Shown piece by piece: positions 50,263 through 59,555 of a stretch of 64,000 bases of DNA; the stretch's first letter is position 1, and each line of letters starts with the position of its first letter. Below the pieces are notes generated by a model. The model worked only from the letters and a program-made list of their open reading frames with translations. It was not told the origin of the DNA and did no database searches. The translations under genes were made by a program, and so were the position numbers. The stretch is from Bacillota bacterium (GTDB lineage Bacteria; Bacillota; Clostridia; Lachnospirales; Lachnospiraceae), in contig JAEYOQ010000049.1 in the NCBI GenBank assembly GCA_023411555.1, positions 32,067 to 96,066 on the forward strand. Direction: 5' to 3'.

Positions 50263-52287
50263 ATGATGTTTAGAAGAAGAATTTCTAGAAAAGCCAGGAG
50301 AATAAGTATTGGAACGAAGCTATTGGTTGAGATTTTCTTGCTATTACTAATCGTATGCACTACATTAACCTTAGTTTCCTATCAAAAGAGCTCTAACTCC
50401 TTGAAGGACAGTATTAATCAAAACCTTACTAACCTTGCCCATGAGAATGCGATTAAACTATCACAGCTTCTGACACAAAAAAGCACTGAGATGGAGACTC
50501 TTGCCAGACGGGAAGGCATCACAAGTATGAATTGGGAGATGCAGGAACCAATTACTGTTAGTGAAGCAAAGCGTCTTGGATATGAAAGAATTCAGATTTC
50601 GGAGCCCGATGGTACGACTAGAGTCGCTAATCAAAATCCATTTGATTTGTCGGAGAAGGATAACTTTAAGATTTCAATGACAGGTGTTACCAATATAACA
50701 ACACCCCTATTCAGCGAATCAGACCAGCAATTAATCATCATTGTTACAACACCGATTGTTGACGATAATAACAAGATCTTAGGAGTGTTGGGTGGTGTAA
50801 TTATTGCAGCTCAGTTAAATGATATTGTTCAGAATATTGTTGTCGGTGAAGGTGGATATGCATATATCATTGACCAAAATGGGACAAGAATTGCTGATAA
50901 GGATATTTCTATTGTGTTAGAGAAACGTACAGATGTTGATCTCTTTGCATCAGAGCCTGGTTATGAAAGGTATGTTACTGTACAGAGGGCAATGATGTCA
51001 GGTGAATCAGGGGTGGCGGATTATAATTATGAGGATGTTAATTATTTTGTGGCTTATAGTCCAATAGAAGGAACCACCTGGTCATTGGCTGTAAGCTTGC
51101 CATCTGCGGAAGGACTTCGGCCGATAAATGAGCTTCGAAACTATATGCTTAGATTTGCAGTAGTATTCCTTGTTATTGGGGCGATCCTTAGCTTCTTTAT
51201 TACTCTTGGGATTAAGAGACCCCTGAATAAGATGAAAATCTTTGCTATGAATCTTGCAGAAGGTAACCTGACAACCAAGATTGAAGTGAAGCAGAAGGAT
51301 GAGTTTGGGGAAACCTGTGAAGCATTGAATCTTGCAAGAAATAACATTAACAAACTGATTAGTGGTATTATTGATAGATCACAGGATTTGAGTGCTGCAG
51401 GGGAAGAACTAACAGCAACAACAGAGGAAATAACCTCACGTTTCGAGACAATTAACGGATCAACAATCGAGGTTGTTTTGGATTCGGAAAATAATAGGAA
51501 TTCGATCGAAGGTATTATGCATGCAATCAATGAGATGAATCATAGTATGCAAGTATTAAACGAATACACAAATAAACAGAGTACAAGCTCAGAAGATTTT
51601 AAGGGAAGAGCAATTGAAGTTCAAAAAACAGCAAGAGAAGCAATCGATACAAGTCGTAGCCTATATAAATCCCAACAACAAAAAATTCTGGAAGCAATCG
51701 CAGCTGGAGAAGTAGTGAAAGAGATTAAGGTAATGGCTGATATGATTGGAGATATTGCAAATCAAACGAACTTATTAGCACTCAATGCATCAATTGAGGC
51801 AGCAAGAGCTGGGGAGCAGGGAAAAGGCTTCGCTGTTGTTGCTACCGAAGTAGGTAGATTAGCCTCTCAATCTAAGAGTACTGTAGATATTATTCAAACT
51901 ACAATAGCCAAAGTGGAGGATGCCTTTGTAAATCTTTCTGCCAATGGACAAGAATTACTGATGTTTATTGATAAGGATGTACAGCAACAATTCGATGCCT
52001 ATTTAAATACCGGAGAGAATTACTATGATGATGCAGAGCTTGTATATCAGATGTCAGCAAAATTTGCAGAGATGGTACGTACGATTTCAGATGCAGTATC
52101 TTCTGTAAATGACGAAATCATTAAGGTAAATGAAAGAACCGGAAAATCTCTAGAAAGTACCAGTGAGATTCAAGAGCAGTTAGGACGTACTGTTTCCGTA
52201 ATGGGTGATGTCTCTAAAACTACAGAGGATTTAGCAAAGCTAGCGGTGGAGTTAAATAGTGCCACCACACAGTTTAAGGTGAGTTAG
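50263..52287 (+). CDS. Membrane chemoreceptor with Cache-type sensor
   Basis: This 674-residue receptor has a membrane helix at about 24-46, an extracellular double-Cache-like sensor (VVGEGGYAYIIDQNGTRIADKD; YFVAYSPIEGTTWSLAVSLP), a second helix near 295-316, HAMP (RPLNKMKIFAMNLAEGNL), and a signalling domain with tip NQTNLLALNASIEAARAGEQG. The first residues are highly basic, consistent with the inside of the membrane. It is separate from, but next to, the preceding receptor gene. The ligand is unknown. Confidence 0.93.
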   Translation: MMFRRRISRKARRISIGTKLLVEIFLLLLIVCTTLTLVSYQKSSNSLKDSINQNLTNLAHENAIKLSQLLTQKSTEMETLARREGITSMNWEMQEPITVSEAKRLGYERIQISEPDGTTRVANQNPFDLSEKDNFKISMTGVTNITTPLFSESDQQLIIIVTTPIVDDNNKILGVLGGVIIAAQLNDIVQNIVVGEGGYAYIIDQNGTRIADKDISIVLEKRTDVDLFASEPGYERYVTVQRAMMSGESGVADYNYEDVNYFVAYSPIEGTTWSLAVSLPSAEGLRPINELRNYMLRFAVVFLVIGAILSFFITLGIKRPLNKMKIFAMNLAEGNLTTKIEVKQKDEFGETCEALNLARNNINKLISGIIDRSQDLSAAGEELTATTEEITSRFETINGSTIEVVLDSENNRNSIEGIMHAINEMNHSMQVLNEYTNKQSTSSEDFKGRAIEVQKTAREAIDTSRSLYKSQQQKILEAIAAGEVVKEIKVMADMIGDIANQTNLLALNASIEAARAGEQGKGFAVVATEVGRLASQSKSTVDIIQTTIAKVEDAFVNLSANGQELLMFIDKDVQQQFDAYLNTGENYYDDAELVYQMSAKFAEMVRTISDAVSSVNDEIIKVNERTGKSLESTSEIQEQLGRTVSVMGDVSKTTEDLAKLAVELNSATTQFKVS

Positions 52288-52427
52288 TAATCAATCAATT
52301 CCCTAAAAAGGGATAAGGCACAGCTATTTCCCAATGCTGAAACTCCTTTTTCTGCAGATACTATAAAGGTAAACATATTAAGAATTTTTATATGCTTACA
52401 AAAGTATCTGCAGGAAAGGAGTTTTTT

Positions 52428-52889
52428 ATGTCTGAAAATCATCTGGCAATAACAAGTATACCGATTCAGAGCTGGGGAAAATTATACAGTGAAGAAGAGG
52501 CACTTAATATCGGTACTATTTTCCAGGATTTAAACAAGCCATTTTATGCCACCGAATCCGTGTTGGGGAGTAAGAGTCCGATTGCCTCACCCAGTGAAGG
52601 AATAGCGAAGACTAAGGAGCAGGTAGACAGAGAGCAGCTGATGACAAAGATTAATCAGATCAGCTTCTTTCTGTATGATCTGACACTTTATCTGGATACT
52701 CATGAGAAGGATGGGCAGGCAATTCAATTATTTAATGAGAAGGCAAAGGAATATGAACAATTGAGAATGCAATTTGCTAAAGAATTCTACCCGTTGACGA
52801 GCTATTGCATCCCTCACTGCAGCACGAATCAGGAGGCTGGTTTTTGCTGGCAGGAGGGACCTATGCCTTGGGAAGGAGCGTGTGTATAG
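52428..52889 (+). CDS. Fused spore-coat protein CotJA-CotJB
   Basis: This 153-residue protein combines two normally separate coat proteins. The first part matches CotJA (IPIQSWGKLYSEEEALNIGTIF, then DLNKPFYATES), and the part from about 75 matches CotJB (REQLMTKINQISFFLYDL, DTHEKD, and the ending CWQEGPMPWEG). No stop or frameshift separates them. GGAAAGGAG at 52413-52421 sets ATG 52428; an upstream ATG at 52392 is unlikely. The CotJC gene follows with no gap. Expression in the mother cell during sporulation is known for the family. Confidence 0.85.
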   Translation: MSENHLAITSIPIQSWGKLYSEEEALNIGTIFQDLNKPFYATESVLGSKSPIASPSEGIAKTKEQVDREQLMTKINQISFFLYDLTLYLDTHEKDGQAIQLFNEKAKEYEQLRMQFAKEFYPLTSYCIPHCSTNQEAGFCWQEGPMPWEGACV

Positions 52890-53507
52890 ATGTGGGTTTA
52901 TGAAAAACGTCTTCAGTATCCGGTGAAAATTACCATAACCTGTCCCAAGACAGCACGACTGATTATCAGTCAGTATGGAGGTCCAGACGGAGAATTGTCA
53001 GCGTCCATGCGGTATCTCTCACAGCGCTATACCATGCCAGTCAAAGAGGTAGGAGGTCTTCTTACCGATATCGGTACAGAGGAGCTGGCCCATATGGAGA
53101 TCATCTGTGCTATGGTATATCAGCTGACTAAGAACCTGACGATTGAACAGGCGAAGGAGGCTGGATTTGATGCTTATTATATCGACCATACCACAGCTCT
53201 TTGGCCTCAGGCAGCGGCAGGTGTACCCTTTACCGCACTCGAGTTTCAATCAAAGGGAGATGCTATCACCGATCTGACAGAAAACCTTGCGGCAGAGCAG
53301 AAAGCCAGAACCGTATATGACAATCTCCTAAGGATGATTACAGAACCCGAGGTACGGGAACCGCTTAAATTCTTACGTGCCAGGGAGGTAGTCCATTTTC
53401 AAAGATTCGGAGAGGCCCTTGAGAAGACCAAGGATAAGCTGGACAGCAAAAACTTCTATTATTTTAATCCGGAATTTGATAAAGACATGTTCCATGGTGC
53501 AAAATAA
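52890..53507 (+). CDS. cotJC: Spore-coat manganese-catalase-like protein CotJC
   Basis: This 205-residue protein has the ferritin-like manganese catalase fold. Metal-ligand segments are GTEELAHMEIICAM (Glu, His), ENLAAEQKARTVYDNL (Glu) and RAREVVHFQRFGEAL (Glu, His). CotJC of spore formers probably detoxifies peroxide in the coat. ATG follows the CotJA-CotJB stop immediately, so the genes form one operon. A terminator follows. Confidence 0.92.
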   Translation: MWVYEKRLQYPVKITITCPKTARLIISQYGGPDGELSASMRYLSQRYTMPVKEVGGLLTDIGTEELAHMEIICAMVYQLTKNLTIEQAKEAGFDAYYIDHTTALWPQAAAGVPFTALEFQSKGDAITDLTENLAAEQKARTVYDNLLRMITEPEVREPLKFLRAREVVHFQRFGEALEKTKDKLDSKNFYYFNPEFDKDMFHGAK

Positions 53508-53525
53508 TTGATATCAAGTATATGG

Positions 53526-53565
53526 ACTCCTTACGCTATTGTAACCGATAGAGTAAGGAGTTTTT
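53526..53565 (+). terminator. Terminator after cotJC
   Basis: ACTCCTTAC at 53526-53534 pairs with GTAAGGAGT at 53553-53561, followed by TTTTT. Confidence 0.9.
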
Positions 53566-53685
53566 CATTGCGTCCTATGGAAAGACGAATTGATAGATCA
53601 AAGTACTGGTTTATAGGTCTTCTTTGCATAAAATATATGATTTGCATAATAATAGACATGAAATTAACTTTGGAGGCGTGATGAT

Positions 53686-54414
53686 ATGAATGAAGCATTA
53701 GTTGTAATTGTTAGGGGTGTTATAAGTTATTTTTCACTACTTATTTTTGCTCGTATTCTGGGTAAGGAACAGATCAGCCAATTAACCTTTTTCGATTATA
53801 CTTTGGGAATTACGATTGGCTCTATTGCTTCTGAAGTGACGGTAGACCTATCCAGTCGGGCTTGGCCCCATTGGGTCGGGCTGGCAACCTGGGCGGTATT
53901 AGCATATCTGATGGAAATGATTACACTAAAATGGAGATATGCGGCTAAATTCCTTGAAGGGGAACCAGCAATTGTTATCATGAACGGAAAAATCATGGAA
54001 AATGTATTAAAGAAGATGAAATTCAGAATAACGGATATTCTGGAGCTTTTAAGAAATCAAGGGGTATTCGATTTAAATGAAGTGGATTATGCCATTATTG
54101 AGCCGAATGGCAGTCTTTCTGTATTGAAAAAACCGGAACATCTTCCCTTAACTCCGAAGGATATGAACATTAAGATAACCCCTACTGGTATCAGTACAGA
54201 GCTAATCTATGATGGTATCTTGATTGAGGAGAATCTGCGTCAGATGAATAAAGATAAGAAATGGCTGATGGATCAGTTGAAAAAGCATGGAGTAAAAGAA
54301 GTCTCCGAGGTATTTTTATTAACCCTGAACGATGCCGGAAGTATGTATATAGATAAATACCAGGATAAGATTAAAAAGGTAAAGGATATTGGTGATTATA
54401 AAGGTCCCTATTAG
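53686..54414 (+). CDS. YetF/DUF421 membrane protein
   Basis: This 242-residue protein has two or three hydrophobic helices at the N-terminus and two cytoplasmic repeats of the DUF421 type. Typical text is LGKEQISQLTFFDYTLGITIGSIASE and GVFDLNEVDYAIIEPNGSLSVLKK. YetF-like proteins occur in spore formers and are linked to spore membranes and germination in the family. It is followed by a DUF4363 gene, the usual partner. GGAGG precedes ATG. Confidence 0.88.
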   Translation: MNEALVVIVRGVISYFSLLIFARILGKEQISQLTFFDYTLGITIGSIASEVTVDLSSRAWPHWVGLATWAVLAYLMEMITLKWRYAAKFLEGEPAIVIMNGKIMENVLKKMKFRITDILELLRNQGVFDLNEVDYAIIEPNGSLSVLKKPEHLPLTPKDMNIKITPTGISTELIYDGILIEENLRQMNKDKKWLMDQLKKHGVKEVSEVFLLTLNDAGSMYIDKYQDKIKKVKDIGDYKGPY

Positions 54415-54425
54415 GAGGAAGAAAT

Positions 54426-54791
54426 ATGAGAAAATTTTTCGTTATAGCAATCCCAATCGCAGCTCTTGTGTTATTTATTGGTATCATGTTAAGTGGAGCT
54501 TTTCTTAAAAAACCATTTGGAAAGACGGATGATGTAGCACAATCGATTGAAAGAATGATAGAGAGCGTAAATAAGGAAGCATGGGATCAGGCGACCATAG
54601 ATGTTGACGAGCTGGAACACGCATGGCGAAAGGTAATAAAGAGGATTCAGTTTAGTGAAGAAAGGGATGAAATTAATCTATTGACCTCTAACATAGCACG
54701 TATTCGAGGAGCTGTAACAGCGAAGGATAAGTCAGATGCCCTGGTAGAATTAAATGATGCTTATAGTCATTGGAGGAATCTGGGGAAATAG
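54426..54791 (+). CDS. DUF4363 family protein
   Basis: This 121-residue protein has one N-terminal membrane helix and an outside helical hairpin (WDQATIDVDELEHAWRKV; NIARIRGAVTAKDKSDAL). Genes of this type usually follow a YetF/DUF421 gene in clostridia, as here (12 bases apart). The function is unknown. AGGAGG precedes ATG. Confidence 0.8.
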   Translation: MRKFFVIAIPIAALVLFIGIMLSGAFLKKPFGKTDDVAQSIERMIESVNKEAWDQATIDVDELEHAWRKVIKRIQFSEERDEINLLTSNIARIRGAVTAKDKSDALVELNDAYSHWRNLGK

Positions 54792-54916
54792 ATGGGTCAT
54801 GTCATATTATGGAACTATGGGATGACAATACAGTGTATCATGCTGTATAATAGCTTTGAATACAAGGGAGCAGTCTTTCCTTAGAAGAAAAAGAGATATA
54901 ATCTACGGAGAAAATA

Positions 54917-55882
54917 ATGAAGAAAATAATAATAGGTATTGTATTGCTATATCTAATATCAGTAGTTTCCTGCGCCCCAAAGGAAGCTACATCTGTGTCT
55001 GAGACAAATGCAGCCACCTCAGAAGCAATCGATGGGTATGATACCATGGAATCGAAGGTGACTTATTCTAATTTACTAGAGCAAAGTAGCCAGGATGAGT
55101 TGAAAGAAAGCTTGCTAAAGGCCGGGATTACTAAGTCGAAGGTAGATCATGTAATTGACTGGATTATTAATTTCAATGAACTTGAAAAGGATAATCTGAC
55201 CAGTGGATATCAAACAATGGATGATGGGTATGTGAGCTATAATCATCATACAGCCATCGGTAAAGCATGGAAAGAAAATAATGGGGATTATGAAGATCTT
55301 TATTGTAGGATAGTAGCATTTTATCTAATGGAGGATTTTATTTCAGTAGAAAATATATTACCAGATGACGAAATGTACCTGACACGTCCCTTTACATATG
55401 AAGATGATGGAGAAGTATTAACTGTATATAGCGGAGATAAAAATGTGATAGACCACAGTCCAATGCTTAAGTGGTCTTCTCGGTCACAAAGTGCGTACTA
55501 TACATTGTTTAATCCGATCGGTATTGAAGAGGATTTTGATGTGGGGCAAAGAGCCGCCGCAATTATAGCTTCCTGGAATAAACGAAAGATAACATTTACC
55601 AAAGGTCAGGTATCGCTGGTGACGATATGGAATGAGTTATCATCGGAAGCGAATACAACAAAGCAAATATTTGCTGGACATGCAGGTGTATTGATCGATG
55701 ATAAGGATAGCCTATTATTCTTTGAAAAGACCAATCCTCTTTTTCCTTATCAGGTCACGAAGTTTCAGACGAAAGAACAATTAAAGGACTATCTGATAGC
55801 TACAGTTGTCGCAGAAAATCGCTTGTATGGAGAAGAAACCGGTATTTTCTTTGTAATGGAAAATAACAATTTAATCGAGTAG
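54917..55882 (+). CDS. Putative lipoprotein, DUF4300 type
   Basis: This 321-residue secreted lipoprotein has a signal peptide ending in VVSC with Cys19 as the lipid attachment site. The mature part contains VTYSNLLEQSSQDELKESL, NHHTAIGKAW, YCRIVAFYLM and HAGVLIDDKDSLLFFEKT, which I associate with DUF4300. The function is not known. A short upstream AGGAG-like site is weak. Confidence 0.7.
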   Translation: MKKIIIGIVLLYLISVVSCAPKEATSVSETNAATSEAIDGYDTMESKVTYSNLLEQSSQDELKESLLKAGITKSKVDHVIDWIINFNELEKDNLTSGYQTMDDGYVSYNHHTAIGKAWKENNGDYEDLYCRIVAFYLMEDFISVENILPDDEMYLTRPFTYEDDGEVLTVYSGDKNVIDHSPMLKWSSRSQSAYYTLFNPIGIEEDFDVGQRAAAIIASWNKRKITFTKGQVSLVTIWNELSSEANTTKQIFAGHAGVLIDDKDSLLFFEKTNPLFPYQVTKFQTKEQLKDYLIATVVAENRLYGEETGIFFVMENNNLIE

Positions 55883-55916
55883 CAAGTGAATAAGAGAGGG
55901 TAGAGGTGTAGAAAAG

Positions 55917-56795
55917 ATGACAGAAGAAGTTGTAAAGCTGGGAGATATAGGAATTAATGTGAAGTACCTAATGATGGATAAGCCGGTTGTATTATTTATT
56001 CATTTTAGTGGTGGAAATTTGAATATGTGGGACGGTGTAATTCCCTTATTTGAACATGATTATAGTATCATTATTCCAGATATAAGAGGGCATGGTAAAT
56101 CTGATAAACCATTACAAGGCTATCATATAGATGATATGGCAAACGATATTTACTTACTCCTAAGGGAATTAAAAATAAGCCATTGCCATATCGTAGGAAG
56201 CTCAATGGGAGCAGAGATCGGTCTTAGTATAGCCGCTTCACACCCGGAGCTAGTCTTATCCCTAATCTGTGAAGGGGCCTTCTATAACGAGTTTGGAGAA
56301 TATGGGTTATATAATGGGACCAACGAGGAGATTGAAGGTAAGAAAGAGGCCATGAGGCATGAGCTGGCAACAAGGGTGGAACGTGTCTATAAGACAAAGG
56401 ATGAATATATCGAGGAAGAGCGCACAAGATTAACTCAGGAAGGAATTTGGACTGAGCATTTCTTGCCATTTCTAGAGAATAATATACAGCAGATGGAAAA
56501 TGGCAATTTCACATACTGCTATTTGAACCGTGTTAGAACAGAGTACATAGAGAGATATTGGGACGTAACGTTTGAACTGTATTATGAGAAAGTGAAATGT
56601 CCTATTCTATTTCTTCCGGGTGAGGAAGAATGGAAGGATGAAAGTATAAGAAGGCATCTATCTTATTTTACCAGTTTATTGAAGGTTTTTGAAGTTAAGC
56701 ATATTCAAAATGCTGTCCATGCTTATATGTGGATGCAGTCTCCGGAAGCTTTGGGTAAGGTCGCAAAGAACTTCATTGATAGATGGAGCCTGTAG
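55917..56795 (+). CDS. Alpha/beta-hydrolase
   Basis: This 292-residue cytoplasmic hydrolase has the oxyanion region HFSGGNLNMW, the nucleophile elbow GSSMGAEIGLS (catalytic Ser), the acid in FLPGEEEW, and a C-terminal His in NAVHAYMWM. RGHGKSDKP is typical of the family. The substrate cannot be read from sequence. GAGGTG precedes ATG. It lies 57 bases before the beta-lactamase-like gene. Confidence 0.88.
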   Translation: MTEEVVKLGDIGINVKYLMMDKPVVLFIHFSGGNLNMWDGVIPLFEHDYSIIIPDIRGHGKSDKPLQGYHIDDMANDIYLLLRELKISHCHIVGSSMGAEIGLSIAASHPELVLSLICEGAFYNEFGEYGLYNGTNEEIEGKKEAMRHELATRVERVYKTKDEYIEEERTRLTQEGIWTEHFLPFLENNIQQMENGNFTYCYLNRVRTEYIERYWDVTFELYYEKVKCPILFLPGEEEWKDESIRRHLSYFTSLLKVFEVKHIQNAVHAYMWMQSPEALGKVAKNFIDRWSL

Positions 56796-56851
56796 GAGCA
56801 AGGGTTTATCATCCTAGATATTAAGTATATATATACGGAGGACGAAGGAAG

Positions 56852-57836
56852 TTGAAAAATTATATCTTTATCGGTTTGCTAGCTGTTCTGGCTATGGTTC
56901 TGAACGGTTGCGAGGATGGGAAAAACCCAAATAAGCTCCCCCAAAGTAACGAAATTACAGTGATTCCTACAGGTGAACCCTCCATAACTTTGGCAGAAGT
57001 TGATGATGAAAAGTCTCATCCAGAAGCTATCACATTAACACCTCAGGCAGAAATACCTGAAGGCAATAAGCCTAAGATAGATGAAATAGATCTTAGTTCA
57101 TATTTTGGTGAACATAAGGGAACTGCTGTTTTTTTATAACGGACAAGACAAGAGATATGAGGTATATAATCTTGATGCAGCCAAGGAGCAACGATCCCCT
57201 TGCTCCACATTCAAGATTGTATCCACCTTAGCGGCATTAGAAAATGGTATCATCTCAACAGATTCTTCCCTTCGAAAATGGAGTGGAGAGATTTTCTCGA
57301 ACAGTGACTGGAATAAGGATATGACAGTGAAGGAAGCATTCAGAACATCCTGTGTTTGGTATTATCGTACGCTTATCAATGAGATAGGGCAAGAAAGAAT
57401 GCAATCCTTCCTTAACCAATTAGAATATGGAAATAAAGATATCTCCGACTGGGAGGGGATACGAAACGAAAGCAATACAAACCCGGCTTTAAAGGGCTTT
57501 TGGCTAGAGTCTTGTCTTAAGATATCACCATTTGAACAGGTAGAAATTCTAGAGAGAATTTTTCAGGGGGAGACAATATATAAATCGGAGAATCTAAGAG
57601 CCCTAAAGGATATGATGTATGTGGAACAAGATGCAACTCCCATAGAGATATATGGTAAAACCGGCTATGGAAGGTTAAATAATATAAGCTTGGATTCTTG
57701 GTTTGTTGGAATGTTTGAACTAGCTTCCGAGCTTAAATATTTTGCAATTCATTTATCAGAAACAGAGGATACGAGTGTTACGAGTGCGTTAGCGAAAAGT
57801 ATAGCAATCGAAATTATAGCGGATCGATATCAATAG
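56852..57836 (+). pseudogene. Class D beta-lactamase-like lipoprotein, frameshifted
   Basis: Two frames make one gene. The first (56852-57139) starts at TTG after GGAGG, has lipobox Cys20 and a linker, and ends in GTAVFL-stop. The second frame resumes with FYNGQDKRYEVYNLD and carries the class D motifs: Ser-Thr-Phe-Lys (nucleophile Ser at 57204), SCVWYY near 57348, and YGKTGYG near 57655. The shift lies in a T7 run at 57129-57135; six T would restore the frame. All catalytic motifs are intact, so this is a recent mutation, a sequencing error, or possibly slippage-controlled expression. Class D enzymes or BlaR-type sensors are the relatives. Confidence 0.8.
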
Positions 57837-57920
57837 GAATTAGATTGACGAATGAATACGTTCGGAAGTCTATTGCTACGCAATCCGCAGTCTAGCAATG
57901 CTTGCTTTGCAAGCAACGAA

Positions 57921-58041
57921 GGGGCTGTTGCAAAATATAAGTTGTTAATGAAGGAAAGAATAACACGCATCCGTCAAACAGTGCATTATGGGATGCATGT
58001 TATTCTTTCCTTCAGCTTCAGCTTAGTTTTGTAGCATCCCC
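57921..58041 (+). repeat. MITE-like dispersed repeat, copy C
   Basis: The ends GGGGCTGTTGCAAAA (57921-57935) and TTTTGTAGCATCCCC (58027-58041) form an imperfect inverted repeat. Positions 57971-58003 are identical to the complement of 27581-27613 in copy B. Another small hairpin (GCTTGC/GCAAGC) adjoins it at about 57901. It lies in the intergenic region before the tetR promoter. The remainder of the gap 57837-58162 holds only that promoter and operator. Confidence 0.75.
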
Positions 58042-58086
58042 TTTTTTGGTGAGACAAAGGAATATTAGCTTAATGTTAAAATTTTC

Positions 58087-58114
58087 TTGACAATAATAAA
58101 TATAAAGATATAAT
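58087..58114 (+). promoter_or_regulatory. SigA promoter of the TetR-ABC operon
   Basis: A perfect TTGACA at 58087-58092 and a perfect TATAAT at 58109-58114 have a 16-base spacer. Transcription should begin near 58121, immediately at the operator. Confidence 0.8.
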
Positions 58115-58121
58115 GAAATGA

Positions 58122-58139
58122 AAACCGAACGGTCGGTTT
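58122..58139. promoter_or_regulatory. TetR-type operator
   Basis: AAACCGAACGGTCGGTTT is an inverted repeat (AAACCGA/TCGGTTT) of the ACCGACCGGTCGGT class bound by TetR/AcrR regulators. It covers the predicted transcription start, which indicates autorepression. It also shows that the ATG at 58118 cannot be the true start of the regulator. Confidence 0.75.
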
Positions 58140-58162
58140 GTTGTTTGAAAGGAGTAGAGATT

Positions 58163-58828
58163 TTGGCAAAGAAGTATAATTCAAAAGAAACCATCGAAGC
58201 AATCTTAACTGTCTCCGCAAAACTGTTTTTGGAAAAAGGCTATGATAAAACTAGCATGCAGGATATTGCTGAAACAGCCGGTATATCAAAAGGTGCTATT
58301 TATCATCATTTTCAGTCAAAGGAAGAAATTATCACTGCGGTTACTGAAAAGCAGGCACAAAACATAGAGCGAACTATGAAGGGATGGCTATCAGAAATAG
58401 AAGCCTTCACAGGAAGAGAAAAATTAATTGCTATATTGGAAAAGAGTATTACAAGTCAAGAAGCTCATTATTTAGATGATGTGATGAGTACCTGTATAAA
58501 AAGCCCTGAGTTTATCGTGTCATATATGCAGGATATCGTAAACAAAGACGCAATGTTCATATCTGAGATTATAAAAGAGGGAATAACAGACGGTTCCATC
58601 ATAACGGATTATCCTGAAGAGTGTGCAGAGGTGTTTTTATTGTTGTTGAATGTATGGTGTGACCCCGTAGTTTTCAAGTGTGACTCTGGTAAATTAATAA
58701 GGCGTATGAGGTTTTTGCAGCATACGATGAAGTCCATTGGGTTGGATATATTGAAGGATGACCTAATCATAAAAACAACAGAATTACTGCAACGCTTGTA
58801 CCCGGAGGAGAACAAAATATATGAATAA
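58163..58828 (+). CDS. TetR/AcrR-family repressor
   Basis: This 221-residue regulator has an N-terminal helix-turn-helix (TIEAILTVSAKLFLEKGYDKTS, MQDIAETAGISKGAIYHHFQSK) and a variable ligand domain. TTG 58163 was chosen because AAAGGAG (58148-58154) is well spaced and because the operator and transcription start lie upstream; the longer frame from 58118 would start before the mRNA. Its last codons overlap the ABC ATPase start by eight bases. It probably represses the ABC genes and itself until an exported compound binds. Confidence 0.9.
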   Translation: MAKKYNSKETIEAILTVSAKLFLEKGYDKTSMQDIAETAGISKGAIYHHFQSKEEIITAVTEKQAQNIERTMKGWLSEIEAFTGREKLIAILEKSITSQEAHYLDDVMSTCIKSPEFIVSYMQDIVNKDAMFISEIIKEGITDGSIITDYPEECAEVFLLLLNVWCDPVVFKCDSGKLIRRMRFLQHTMKSIGLDILKDDLIIKTTELLQRLYPEENKIYE

Positions 58829-59555
58829 TATTTTATCTGTAAAAGTTGAGAAGCTTACAAAGACCTTTGACGGTAAGGAAGTTATTAAAAATTGTAGTAT
58901 GAATGTGCGAAAAGGTACAATTTACGGTTTTTTGGGAGCAAATGGAGCAGGAAAAACTACAGTGTTCAAAATTCTGTCCGGTTTACTTACCCCAACAATA
59001 GGAAAGGTTCAAGTGATAGGAATGGATGTCACCTCACAACGAAGTGATATTTTACGAAATATCGGAACCCTTATTGAAACACCCATATTTTACGAGCATT
59101 TATCAGCAACTGAAAATCTAGAGATACACCTTGCTTATATGGGTGAAGATGGTGCAGATATAGCCTCTCTTTTATCTAGAGTTGGGTTGAATAACACCGG
59201 TGCACAGCCTGTTTCGATATTCTCTCTTGGTATGCGTCAACGCTTAGCGATTGCAAGGGCTATAATACATAAGCCGAAGCTGTTGATTTTAGATGAACCG
59301 ATTAATGGGCTTGATCCAATGGGGATCCGAGAAATGCGGGAGTTATTCCTTGATCTTGTTCATCAACAGGATATGACAATACTAATATCAAGTCATATCC
59401 TGTCGGAGATTGAGCATATTGCTGATACCATCGGGGTAATAGTAAACGGGACTGTAGTACGAGAGGTTTCATTGGCCGAAGTTAAGGCTGAATCTCCGTC
59501 TGGTCTGGAAGATTATTTTATGGATATAATGGCTGGGGGGGAGAGCAATGGTTAA
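58821..59555 (+). CDS. ABC exporter ATPase (BcrA/CcmA type)
   Basis: This 244-residue ATPase has Walker A GANGAGKTT (about 39-47), the signature FSLGMRQR (about 133) and Walker B LLILDEP. The degenerate signature and IEHIADTIGVIVNGTVV tail are typical of the bacitracin/lantibiotic and drug-export subgroup. It is translationally coupled to tetR upstream and to the permease downstream (eight-base overlap). Confidence 0.9.
   Translation: MNNILSVKVEKLTKTFDGKEVIKNCSMNVRKGTIYGFLGANGAGKTTVFKILSGLLTPTIGKVQVIGMDVTSQRSDILRNIGTLIETPIFYEHLSATENLEIHLAYMGEDGADIASLLSRVGLNNTGAQPVSIFSLGMRQRLAIARAIIHKPKLLILDEPINGLDPMGIREMRELFLDLVHQQDMTILISSHILSEIEHIADTIGVIVNGTVVREVSLAEVKAESPSGLEDYFMDIMAGGESNG

Noticed and set aside
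27508..58034. Open frames at 27508-27711 (minus) and 57852-58034 (plus) that both encode RQTVHYGMHVI
   Set aside because: The shared peptide comes from the palindromic repeat element present in both places, not from related genes.
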